Assembly: GCA_903928075.1 (NCBI GenBank)
Contig: CAIYPD010000114.1
Coordinates: 1-47,301 of the forward strand
Source of the DNA: Candidatus Firestoneibacteriota bacterium
GTDB lineage: Bacteria > Oederibacteriota > D2-FULL-39-29
DNA: 47,301 nucleotides
Direction of reading: 5' to 3'
Each line of letters opens with the position of its first letter. Within the stretch, counting starts at the first letter, position 1. Under the pieces are notes generated by a model. The model did not search any database and was not told where the DNA came from. It saw nothing but the letters and a program-made list of their open reading frames with translations. The position numbers and the translations under genes were made by a program. This document shows, one piece after another, positions 16,740-24,175 of the stretch.

Positions 16740-17546
16740 ATGAGTGAAATAGAAAAAGGCCGTGTGGCTTTGGTGACCGGCGGCAGCCGTGGTATAGGCA
16801 AGGGTATTGCGCTGGTTCTGGCTAAAGCGGGCTATGATGTGGCGCTAACCTACACCAGTAAAAAGGAATTGGCTTTGGAAGTCGCGGAGCAAATACAAAA
16901 ACTTGGTCGCCGCGCCGCGGTTATTCAGGGTGAATTAACGGAAGAGCAGACACCCCAGAAGGTGGTGGATACCTGCGTGAAGGAAATGGGGAGAATAGAT
17001 GTCCTCGCTAATAATGCCGGCCGCACTATGTTCGGGCATATTCTGAAAATAGACCTTGCCACTATAAATACTCTCATAAATCTTAATTTTAAAGCTTATG
17101 TCCTGATGCTGCAGGCTGTTGCCAAACATATGGTAGAAGCAAAAATACGGGGGAATATTGTCAATATTACCTCTACCCGAGGCCAGCGCGCCTATCTGCA
17201 TGACGGGGTATACGGCGGTTTGAAAGCCGGACTTTCCCGCGCGACCCAATCGTTTGCTCTGGATCTGGCTCCTTACGGGATTCGCGTTAATTGTGTTGCC
17301 CCGGGCTCGATTCCACACGGAGACTACAACAAAGACGAGAAGCGTAAGGATGCTTATGAGGATTTCCGGCAGCGCATACCGCTAAAACGGTTTGGTACCG
17401 GTGAAGATATTGGTCAGGCCGTGGCTTGGCTGGTTTCCGAACAGGCTTCATATATTACCGGTCAGACCTTAAATATCGACGGCGGCCTTATTTTGCCCGG
17501 TATGCCGGAAATTGAACGGGGACCTGCACCGAAAGCGTGGGCTTGA
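16740..17546 (+). CDS. SDR-family oxidoreductase
   Basis: Classical short-chain dehydrogenase: cofactor motif VTGGSRGIGKGIA, NNAGRT, NITSTRG (Ser), catalytic YGGLK (Tyr-x-x-x-Lys) in VYGGLKAGL, and the C-terminal ITGQTLNIDGGLILPG. The ATG at 16740 is chosen over an adjacent in-frame TTG (16737) because AAAAGGAG (16725-16732) is then spaced 7 bp. Immediately followed by a mannonate-dehydratase-type enolase gene, so reduction of a keto-uronate (fructuronate, or the 4-deoxy-5-hexoseulose uronate made by lyases) is a reasonable guess. Confidence 0.9.
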   Translation: MSEIEKGRVALVTGGSRGIGKGIALVLAKAGYDVALTYTSKKELALEVAEQIQKLGRRAAVIQGELTEEQTPQKVVDTCVKEMGRIDVLANNAGRTMFGHILKIDLATINTLINLNFKAYVLMLQAVAKHMVEAKIRGNIVNITSTRGQRAYLHDGVYGGLKAGLSRATQSFALDLAPYGIRVNCVAPGSIPHGDYNKDEKRKDAYEDFRQRIPLKRFGTGEDIGQAVAWLVSEQASYITGQTLNIDGGLILPGMPEIERGPAPKAWA

Positions 17547-17616
17547 AGAACTACAATTCGTAAAAAATACACCGAGACAGAAAGAAAGTACGACAACGAG
17601 TGCTAAGGAGAAACCG

Positions 17617-18810
17617 ATGAAAATAACCAATGTCAAAACTATAATAACCGCGCCGGCAAAACTTAATCTGGTGGTGGTGAAAATAGAAACCTCGGAACCG
17701 GGACTCTACGGCCTGGGTTGTGCAACCTTTGCCTGGCGGTCTCTGGCGGTGAAGTCGGTTCTGGATAATTACTTCAAGCCCTTCCTTCTTGGTAAAGACC
17801 CACAGCGCATCGAAGACATCTGGCAGCAGGGCGCGGTAAGCGGGTACTGGCGCAACGGCCCGGAATTAAACAACGCACTTTCCGGCGTCGATATGGCCCT
17901 GTGGGATATTAAAGGAAAAATCGCGGGCTTACCGGCCTACCAGCTCTGGGGCGGAAAATGCCGCGAAGGCGCCCTCGTTTACCGGCATACCGGCGGAAAG
18001 ACCCCGGAAGAAGTGGAAAAACAGGTAAGAAAATTTATGCAGCAGGGCGTGATGCATCTGCGCTGTCAAATCGGCGGGTATGGCGGCGGGAAATCCCCGC
18101 TGGTAGCACCGGAAGGCGCTTTGCCCGGAGAGTACTTTGACCCGGCGGCCTATGCGCGCACCACAGTAGAGTTGTTTGCGCATCTAAGGAAAAAACTTGG
18201 CCCGGAAGTGGAGCTCCTGCATGATATACACGAAAGGCTGGCACCGATTGATGCGGTACGCCTGGCCAAACAACTTGAGCCGTTCCGGCTTTTTTTCCTG
18301 GAAGATGCTATGGCACCGGAGCAGGGCGAGTGGTTTCGCACCTTACGGCAGCAGTGCGCAACACCTTTGGCAATGGGTGAACTTTTTAATCACCCGCTCG
18401 AATGGGAAACACTAATCAAAGACCGCCTTATAGATTTTATCCGTGTACATGTCAGCCAGATTGGGGGAATTACCCCGGCGCTCAAATTGGCGAAGTTCTG
18501 CGAGCAGTTTGGCGTGCGGACCGCCTGGCACGGGCCGGGGGATGTCTCTCCGGTAGGGCAGGCGGCAAATATTCATATGGACCTGGCACTTCCGAATTTT
18601 GGCATTCAGGAATGGGGCGGCTTCAGTCCGGAGCTTGAGAAAGTATTTCCGGGTTGTCCGAAACAAAAAGGCGCCTATGTTTATCTGAATGACAAGCCGG
18701 GCCTGGGAATAGATATCAACGAACAGGAGGCCGCAAAATATCCCGGTATTCATGATGTCCCCGCTTGGACACAGACCCGTCTCCCGGACGGTACGAGCGT
18801 GCGCCCTTAA
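17617..18810 (+). CDS. enolase-superfamily sugar-acid dehydratase, ManD/RspA-like
   Basis: Mandelate racemase/enolase fold. The metal-site strand LLHDIHERLAPIDA (Asp and His) matches D-mannonate/D-gluconate dehydratases, followed by FFLEDAMAPEQ (Glu), MGELFNHP (Glu) and AWHGPGDVSPVGQAANIH (His). These enzymes turn mannonate or gluconate into 2-keto-3-deoxygluconate. The ATG at 17617 with AAGGAG at 17605-17610 is chosen; the frame is open upstream to 17512, but that part lies inside the SDR gene. 397 aa. VYRHTGG replaces the ManD VYCHANG-type segment, so mannonate specificity is not certain. Confidence 0.85.
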   Translation: MKITNVKTIITAPAKLNLVVVKIETSEPGLYGLGCATFAWRSLAVKSVLDNYFKPFLLGKDPQRIEDIWQQGAVSGYWRNGPELNNALSGVDMALWDIKGKIAGLPAYQLWGGKCREGALVYRHTGGKTPEEVEKQVRKFMQQGVMHLRCQIGGYGGGKSPLVAPEGALPGEYFDPAAYARTTVELFAHLRKKLGPEVELLHDIHERLAPIDAVRLAKQLEPFRLFFLEDAMAPEQGEWFRTLRQQCATPLAMGELFNHPLEWETLIKDRLIDFIRVHVSQIGGITPALKLAKFCEQFGVRTAWHGPGDVSPVGQAANIHMDLALPNFGIQEWGGFSPELEKVFPGCPKQKGAYVYLNDKPGLGIDINEQEAAKYPGIHDVPAWTQTRLPDGTSVRP

Positions 18811-18833
18811 AACTCTTAGTAGAAGTAAAAATT

Positions 18834-18873
18834 AATGCCCCGGAAAAATAGCGTTCCGGGGCATTTTCTTTTT
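18834..18873 (+). terminator. intrinsic terminator after the dehydratase gene
   Basis: AATGCCCCGGAA (18834-18845) pairs perfectly with TTCCGGGGCATT (18854-18865), then TTCTTTTT. A 12-bp stem with an 8-nt loop. Confidence 0.9.
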
Positions 18874-18984
18874 AAAAAAAGAAGACAGAGCAAAGACCTT
18901 GCAAGCACTGCTTGAAACAGGCTTTTTGTTTAACTCTTTGGAAAAGTAAAGTTCCTCTCATTTAAAAAAAACAGAAAAACCCGG

Positions 18985-19015
18985 TTGACAATATGATACC
19001 GCTATGGTATCATAT
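18985..19015 (+). promoter_or_regulatory. promoter with palindromic operator ahead of the hemerythrin gene
   Basis: TTGACA at 18985-18990, 17-bp spacer, TATCAT at 19008-19013. Exactly between and over the -10 lies a perfect inverted repeat, ATATGATACC (18991-19000), gctat, GGTATCATAT (19006-19015). A dimeric repressor bound there would block RNA polymerase. The regulator family (Rrf2, MarR or other) cannot be named from the site. Confidence 0.8.
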
Positions 19016-19067
19016 TAAGTAAGAGCAAGTTGGATAGTCAAAAAGCAGGTAGAAGGAGGAAAGGTTT

Positions 19068-19856
19068 ATGCAGGCATATTTAAACGCACCGATAAAAGAA
19101 GTAATTTCGAAGTTCCCGAAGGTGGCGGATATTCTAAACGGCTATGAGATTGGCTGTGTCCCCTGTTCTGTGGGGACCTGTTTGCTAAAAGATGTGGTTG
19201 CCATACATAATATCGGTGAAGAAAATAAGGCGCAATTGATGTATGAGGTGGAAAAAGCTATCTATCCGGATAGGGAGGTTAAAAGGCCGGTAATTAATAA
19301 AGCCGCTAAAGCAAAACCGGAGATTCTCCGGTACTCTCCTCCTTTAAGGATGCTGGTCAACGAGCATCTTCTTATTAAGCGTCTTTTGAACTGCGTGCCG
19401 GCGATAGTGAAAGCTCTTAAGGAAGACACTGTTATTGATAAGGAGCCGGTCATAGGGGCCGTGGATTTCATCAGGATGTATGCGGATAAATTTCATCACG
19501 CCAAGGAAGAGGATATTCTTTTCAAATACTTTGATGAAAAAGCCGATATTATTCAGGCTATGCTTAACGATCATGTTGAGGGACGAAGTCATGTTAAGGA
19601 AGTTCTTAACGGACTTAAAGATAACAAAATAGACGCAGTTTCTCAACACCTTTCCGCTTATGCGGAACTGCTAACCGGGCATATTAAAAAAGAGGATGAG
19701 ATTCTCTATCCCTGGATGGATAAGAATTTGACAGTAAAGCAGGTAGGCGAGTTATTTGATAAATTTAATGCAGTAGATAATGGCCTCCAGCGGGGAGTGG
19801 AAGAAACATACAAAGGGCGCATAGAGGACCTGGAAGCAAAATTTATTCAAAAATAG
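19068..19856 (+). CDS. DUF1858/hemerythrin-domain protein (RIC-like)
   Basis: The N-terminal about 60 residues resemble the DUF1858/ScdA_N module with cysteines C30, C33 and C38 (YEIGCVPCSVGTC). The rest is a hemerythrin four-helix bundle with EHLLIKRLL, FHHAKEEDILF, DHVEGRSHV and GHIKKEDEILYPW, supplying the His/Asp/Glu ligands of a di-iron site. Proteins of this layout repair Fe-S clusters after nitrosative or oxidative stress or sense O2/NO (family knowledge). 262 aa. GGAGGAAAGG precedes ATG 19068. Controlled by the palindromic promoter at 18985-19015 and first of a probable three-gene unit. Confidence 0.85.
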   Translation: MQAYLNAPIKEVISKFPKVADILNGYEIGCVPCSVGTCLLKDVVAIHNIGEENKAQLMYEVEKAIYPDREVKRPVINKAAKAKPEILRYSPPLRMLVNEHLLIKRLLNCVPAIVKALKEDTVIDKEPVIGAVDFIRMYADKFHHAKEEDILFKYFDEKADIIQAMLNDHVEGRSHVKEVLNGLKDNKIDAVSQHLSAYAELLTGHIKKEDEILYPWMDKNLTVKQVGELFDKFNAVDNGLQRGVEETYKGRIEDLEAKFIQK

Positions 19857-19905
19857 TTGAATCGTTAAAAGATTAATTCAAAAAAAGTTCTAAGGAGGAA
19901 ATACC

Positions 19906-20379
19906 ATGAGTAAAGAATGCGAATGTCCCGGAGCCAAAATGCAGGATTTCGGAAAAGAAGAGGTTAAAGGAGCGGAGGAGGGAAAAAGAGCGTCACAGTT
20001 AAGACAGTGGCCTGTCCAGCTTCATCTGGTTTCGCCCGAAGCGCCCTATTTTCAAAAAGCGGATGTTCTATTATCCGCCGATTGTGTCGCTTACAGTGCC
20101 GGAGATTTCCATAAGGAATATATGAAGGGTAAGACGATTGCTATAGCCTGTCCCAAGCTTGACGAAGGACAGGAGACCTATATAGAAAAGATTACCTCGC
20201 TTATTGATGACGCAAAAATAAACACTCTGACCGTAATGACTATGGAAGTCCCCTGCTGCGGAGTCCTGGTAAGTATAGCACAAAAAGGACTGCAGGCGGC
20301 TAAAAGGAAAATCCCCGTAAAATCTATAGTAATAGGTATCCGGGGCGGGAATGTCCTTTCCGAAGAATGGATCTCATAG
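19906..20379 (+). CDS. cysteine-rich protein like the C-terminal half of 4Fe-4S ferredoxin-fused proteins
   Basis: 157 aa with the pattern SQLRQWPVQLHLVSPEAPYF, LLSADCVAYSAGDFHKEY, IAIACPKLDEGQETYIEKI and MTMEVPCCGVL. I recognise this as the domain that usually follows a 2x[4Fe-4S] ferredoxin module in anaerobe proteins. Here the ferredoxin part is missing and only a short C5/C7-containing head remains. The Cys in ADC, CPK and PCC could bind a cluster or metal. SD AAGGAGG precedes ATG 19906. 49 bp after the hemerythrin gene, likely co-transcribed. Confidence 0.7.
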   Translation: MSKECECPGAKMQDFGKEEVKGAEEGKRASQLRQWPVQLHLVSPEAPYFQKADVLLSADCVAYSAGDFHKEYMKGKTIAIACPKLDEGQETYIEKITSLIDDAKINTLTVMTMEVPCCGVLVSIAQKGLQAAKRKIPVKSIVIGIRGGNVLSEEWIS

Positions 20380-20400
20380 TAGATATATGCAATACCGAGT

Positions 20401-20435
20401 GTCCCTGAGTGACAGTCACTCAGGGACTGTCACTC
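20401..20435. repeat. overlapping inverted repeats, REP-like
   Basis: Two perfect, mutually exclusive hairpins share sequence. GTCCCTGAGTGA (20401-20412) pairs with TCACTCAGGGAC (20416-20427), and GAGTGACAGTC (20407-20417) with GACTGTCACTC (20425-20435). There is no strong T tract. Words of this kind (gggac...gtcact) resemble repeats mobilised by REP-associated transposases; a related word, gactgtcacttt, occurs near 27196. It could also attenuate transcription toward the b561-like gene. Confidence 0.6.
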
Positions 20436-20554
20436 TAAAGCGGGGTATGAAGTAATGAATGTACAAGAAGGCCGGTTATTGTGGTAGAATCTATTAGAGG
20501 CAGGTAGCCGGCATTTTTAGTAACAGTATTTTTGTCGAGACAGGAGGAGTTAAA

Positions 20555-20950
20555 ATGTTTTATCTTCATATGTCTTTCATGGCTTTGATGTGTGTTTTTG
20601 TTTTGTTGGCGGCAATGACCGCAAAAAAACGGGCGGAGAACTGGCTGCCCAAACACAGATTATTTGCAGTTATAGGAGTACTTTTTGGACTCATCGGAAT
20701 TTTCTTTATGTATTACGCCAAAGTTGAATACGGCCGTCCTCACTTCAGTTCCCCGCATGCCATTGGCGGCGGTATCGCGGCATTTCTTCTGCTTTGCACG
20801 CCCACCCTGGGCTATCTGTCCCTTAAAGGGAAGGACTCTTTAAGACCTATCCATAAACTTTTTGGCAGAGTCACTTCGGGACTGGCTTTACTGGTGCTCT
20901 TTACAGGTATAGGTAAATTGCTTGAACACCTGGGGATAATAAAGAATTAG
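20555..20950 (+). CDS. cytochrome b561-like four-helix membrane protein
   Basis: 131 aa with four hydrophobic helices (LHMSFMALMCVFVLLAAM, FAVIGVLFGLIGIFFMYY, IGGGIAAFLLLCTPTLGYL, VTSGLALLVLFTGIGKLL). His residues H5, H34, H68 and H100 sit at helix ends, and PHAIGGG...PIHKLFGR resembles the haem-ligand pattern of b561/DUF4405 proteins. Probably a quinol- or electron-transfer haem protein of the inner membrane; haem binding is inference. SD CAGGAGGAG precedes ATG 20555. It follows the Fe-S-like gene after the REP-like repeat. Confidence 0.65.
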   Translation: MFYLHMSFMALMCVFVLLAAMTAKKRAENWLPKHRLFAVIGVLFGLIGIFFMYYAKVEYGRPHFSSPHAIGGGIAAFLLLCTPTLGYLSLKGKDSLRPIHKLFGRVTSGLALLVLFTGIGKLLEHLGIIKN

Positions 20951-21023
20951 ACGCGGTGCAGAAAATATTTCCACAAAAAAGGAAAGTGGTATTTTTACTC
21001 TGTAAAATGATGAGATAATGAAC

Positions 21024-21053
21024 TTGTTTTTAACTTTTTAAAAATGCTATAAT
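21024..21053 (+). promoter_or_regulatory. promoter upstream of the secreted 217-aa protein
   Basis: TTGTTT at 21024-21029, 18-bp spacer, perfect TATAAT at 21048-21053, followed 47 bp later by the start codon. Confidence 0.55.
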
Positions 21054-21099
21054 TCGTCAGGTGCATATGGGCAGGTAGAAATTGATTAAGGAGGAGAAA

Positions 21100-21753
21100 A
21101 TGCTCAGGAGAATTGTGTTGACCGTAATGGCGGTGAGTTTTGCGACTTCGATATATGCCGCAAAAATGACCGAAGGCTTCGAAGATAAAACAGTATTGAA
21201 GAAGTGGGAGATAGACGGTGATGTTGTTGTTTCCGCGGATCAGAAGCATGGAGGCAATACCGCGCTTTTTGTGCCTGCCGGCGCAACTGCAACCTGGAGA
21301 TTTGCTACGGAAAATAAATTTGGTACCATATCGATGTGGGTCTATGATTCCTTCGCTGTTAAAAAAGGTAAAGCCGGAGGAGGTCCCTATTTCGGACTTA
21401 TAAATGGGGATGATGACAAAGCTGTTGAAATGATACATTTTGCTCCTTACCTTAGCATAAATCATTATAGCAATGTATTTACCGCCGAAAACCAGTGGTA
21501 TAGTCAGGGTTATTCGGGTATTGTGAGACCTAAAGCAGCCTGGGGGAAGTTTACCTTTACTTTTACCGATAGTAAGACCTTAGGGGTAACTTATAATGAT
21601 GAGAAGGAAGATTCTATTTTTCCGACCAAACTGGAATTCTTCAACAAAGGTGCCAATGGTCTAATATTTGCCGGCGGACCGAACCTTGGGGCCAAGAACG
21701 AAACCTTCTATTATGATGATATAGAAATAGATCTTAAAGACGCGGCAAAGTAA
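21100..21753 (+). CDS. secreted beta-sandwich protein of unknown function
   Basis: 217 aa with a clear signal peptide (MLRRIVLTVMAVSFATSIYA|A), then GFEDKTVLKKWEIDGDVVVS, a pattern of alternating strands, and a C-terminal ETFYYDDIEIDLKD typical of LamG/CBM-like jelly rolls. Probably binds a carbohydrate or coats the cell; no catalytic residues are evident. The ATG at 21100 is chosen because AAGGAGGAG (21089-21096) lies just ahead. Own promoter and terminator. Confidence 0.6.
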   Translation: MLRRIVLTVMAVSFATSIYAAKMTEGFEDKTVLKKWEIDGDVVVSADQKHGGNTALFVPAGATATWRFATENKFGTISMWVYDSFAVKKGKAGGGPYFGLINGDDDKAVEMIHFAPYLSINHYSNVFTAENQWYSQGYSGIVRPKAAWGKFTFTFTDSKTLGVTYNDEKEDSIFPTKLEFFNKGANGLIFAGGPNLGAKNETFYYDDIEIDLKDAAK

Positions 21754-21793
21754 GAGCCGAAACCTAACAAATAAAACTAATTTTGACAAAATG

Positions 21794-21821
21794 GGCGCCT
21801 GTTTGAGCGGGCGCCTTTTTT
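21794..21821 (+). terminator. intrinsic terminator
   Basis: GGCGCC (21794-21799) pairs with GGCGCC (21810-21815), followed by six T. Ends the unit of the secreted 217-aa protein. Confidence 0.8.
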
Positions 21822-21897
21822 GCAGAACTTGTAATCCGGGGACAAAGTCACTTTGTTCTGTTTCAAAGAATATTAAAAAACTAACAGGGGAATAAGC

Positions 21898-23784
21898 TTG
21901 GAATTAAAAGATAAAAGTAATTATGCTTTGTCGCCTTATACGGGTTATACAAGGGAAAACTGGATTGAGCTTACCGCAAAAATTATTGCCGGTTTCATGC
22001 AGCATGCGAATCCAAAAACCGGCGTATTAACTTTAACCGGAAATCCTGAAGAAACGAGACTTCATAGGCAACTCAAAAATCCCGGTAGTTTTGTTGAAGC
22101 GTTCGAGAGGACCCATATGGCGGTGGCTGCCTATATTGCGGCGACGGGCAAGACCACAGTAGAGGGCTACCCCGGGGATATCGGAGAAATATTCAGGAAG
22201 GGAATGGCTACTTTCACTGACCCTAAAAACCCGTATGCTCCAAATTACAAGAAAGGCCAGTCTTTTGGCACCGGAACTGTAATTGCAATGTTGCTGGCGC
22301 CGGAATATTTTTTAAAGCCTTTATCGAAAGAAGTCAGGAAAAATCTGGCGGGTCAGCTTACGCATATAATTTCCAGGCAGCAAAATGATACTAATACGCT
22401 TCTTTTCTCAATGCTTCCTGCGGTTATAATGGACAGGCTCGGAGAAAAATATGACCGTGAACTTCTTGACGATTATTTTGACAGGATTTTGGGAATGTAT
22501 TGCGGTGACGGCTGGTTCATCGACGGGTGGAACCGGGGATTTGATCATTACAATTTCTGGGGATTTCAGTTTTATCTGCATTTGCTTGTTTCGCATGATA
22601 AGAAATGGGGTAAAAAGTACAAAGAGCGGATCAGAGAAATAACAGAAAAACATGAAAAGACCCTTCTTTTTTATTTTGGAAAAGACGGCGGGCCCGTCCC
22701 GAAAGGCAGGTCGCTTAATTATCGCTTTGCCTGTGTCTCCGGTATAGGGGCGGCGCAAATTTCCGGGCTTTCTTCGCTGGACCCCGGAGTTGCGCGGCGT
22801 ATCAGTTCGGGGGCTTTAAAATATTTTTGGGATAACGAGTGTTTAAGCAGCAGAGGTTTAATTGAGGCGGGGTTCAGGGCGAGTAATTCCTGTGTTGGCG
22901 AGGATTATACGGATTCCGGGGCGCCTTACTGGTCTGCCACAGGTTTAATTTCCCTTGTTTTGTCAAAGGCTCATCCCTTTTGGACGGCAAAAGAAAAACC
23001 GGCTATGGCAGACAAGACCAGAGTCAGCCGCTGCCCGGTTCGCGGAGCAAATCTGGTTTTAAAAGCAGACGGCAGGCGCGGAGAAGCGAAAATTCATTCT
23101 GCAGGAGAAATATTTAAACATCGCAGAGTATGGCAGGCCGGAAGCAAGTATTTTCAGCATACTTATTCTTCCACCGTGGGATATGCGCTGTCAGGGGATT
23201 TAGGAAGAGAACTTGCCGCAGGCCGGACCGGTATTTCCCGGGATAAAAAGCACTGGAGTTTAAGGACCTGGCCGAGGGTTATAAGCCTTGACGAAAAACA
23301 TTTGCTAAGTGAATGGGACTCCTGGCCCGGTTTAAGCGGCGAAACAGGAACGGTTGTTACAGAAACATTTATCCTGGATGACGGCGAAGTTCATGTCTTC
23401 TGGCATACTTCAAAAAAACCAAAATATTTATGTATCGGCGGGTACGCGGTTCAGGTTTCTCATATAGAAAAGCCCGAAATAGACTGTTTCAAAAACGAAA
23501 TTGAAATAAAAAGTGCGTTAATGTGGTCAAAATTGAAAGTTGTTTTAGGCCCTCCGGGCCGGCTCGAAGCGGAGGAGGTAAAACCCGCTAAAGGTTTTAA
23601 GCATTCTCATATTTTTGAGGGCTGGTCGGTCTTTACAAAATGGACAAGTAAATTGCCGGTTGCTCCGAATAAAAAAGTCGTTGTCTGGGTCGATGCTGCC
23701 CGCAGGAAGGAAGTTCCGGCAACAGCAGCCTGTCCGGTTAGTATAAAAATTGACGGAGACAATATAAAAATAATACCCGGATGA
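21898..23784 (+). CDS. DUF2264 family protein
   Basis: 628 aa. The N-terminal two thirds is an alpha/alpha-toroid (SPYTGYTRENWIELTAKII, NPKTGVLTLTGNPEETRLH, PGSFVEAFERTHMAVAAYI, DGWFIDGWNRGFDHYNFW, FWGFQFYLHLLV). The C-terminal third is beta-rich. This is the DUF2264 layout seen in polysaccharide-utilisation settings, and a glycan-related enzyme is likely though unproven. No signal peptide, so cytoplasmic. Likely TTG start at 21898 after AGGGGAATAA; no better start is close. Confidence 0.75.
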   Translation: MELKDKSNYALSPYTGYTRENWIELTAKIIAGFMQHANPKTGVLTLTGNPEETRLHRQLKNPGSFVEAFERTHMAVAAYIAATGKTTVEGYPGDIGEIFRKGMATFTDPKNPYAPNYKKGQSFGTGTVIAMLLAPEYFLKPLSKEVRKNLAGQLTHIISRQQNDTNTLLFSMLPAVIMDRLGEKYDRELLDDYFDRILGMYCGDGWFIDGWNRGFDHYNFWGFQFYLHLLVSHDKKWGKKYKERIREITEKHEKTLLFYFGKDGGPVPKGRSLNYRFACVSGIGAAQISGLSSLDPGVARRISSGALKYFWDNECLSSRGLIEAGFRASNSCVGEDYTDSGAPYWSATGLISLVLSKAHPFWTAKEKPAMADKTRVSRCPVRGANLVLKADGRRGEAKIHSAGEIFKHRRVWQAGSKYFQHTYSSTVGYALSGDLGRELAAGRTGISRDKKHWSLRTWPRVISLDEKHLLSEWDSWPGLSGETGTVVTETFILDDGEVHVFWHTSKKPKYLCIGGYAVQVSHIEKPEIDCFKNEIEIKSALMWSKLKVVLGPPGRLEAEEVKPAKGFKHSHIFEGWSVFTKWTSKLPVAPNKKVVVWVDAARRKEVPATAACPVSIKIDGDNIKIIPG

Positions 23785-23852
23785 GCGAGCTATAGATCTT
23801 CAACAAATGGCTTTAAGGTAAACTTCTGTTTAAGTTTTAGTAGAAAAACTGG

Positions 23853-23858
23853 TACAAT
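23853..23858 (+). promoter_or_regulatory. possible -10 element before the folded RNA
   Basis: TACAAT at 23853-23858 stands alone; the best -35 candidate (ttaagt at 23830-23835) is weak. A transcript from here would start at about 23865 and run into the structured RNA after about 20 nt of flanking sequence. Confidence 0.35.
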
Positions 23859-23883
23859 ATTTTAGAGTAGCTTAATTTTATGA

Positions 23884-24157
23884 AAATACCGGTGTTCTTC
23901 CGGTGCCAGCGTCGACCGGATTGTTTTCATTTTGATTCGGGCTCGCGGCCGGGAGAAACACTGGTTGTTCTATCGCGAGCTCCCTGTTTATTATGCCGGC
24001 GGTTTTGAAAACCATGGGCGTTCGAGCCCGTGGATGAAAAAACCGCGATAAATGTCGCCTCTTCTCATAAGAGGATTCCAAAGGAGGATACTCCTTTGGC
24101 TTGGGTGATAACACAAGTTAAAAAGACGCCACGTCCGTGAGGGCGTGGAGTTTCACT
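23884..24157 (+). ncRNA. highly structured RNA, HEARO/omega-RNA-like, without an adjacent nuclease gene
   Basis: This stretch has no credible protein but at least seven perfect or near-perfect hairpins in series. ACCGG/CCGGT lies at 23888-23904 and GCTCGCG/CGCGAGC at 23941-23980. GCGGTTTT/AAAACCGC (23999-24046) encloses CCATGGGC/GCCCGTGG (24012-24033). CCTCTT/AAGAGG lies at 24058-24074, CCAAAGGAG-GATA-CTCCTTTGG at 24078-24099, a bulged cttgg hairpin at 24100-24117, and CCACGTCC-gtga-GGGCGTGG at 24129-24148. It begins right after ATGA (23880-23883), the flank described for HEARO elements, and ends with a hairpin like the right end of IS200/IS605-type elements. No IscB or other HNH gene is present. 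Family assignment is inference from memory of the class. Confidence 0.5.
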
Positions 24158-24175
24158 TTGCCCGGAGAATAAAAA

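Noticed and set aside
17512-17616. Longer start for the ManD-like dehydratase
   Set aside because: Overlaps the end of the SDR gene, and the SD plus family start point to 17617.
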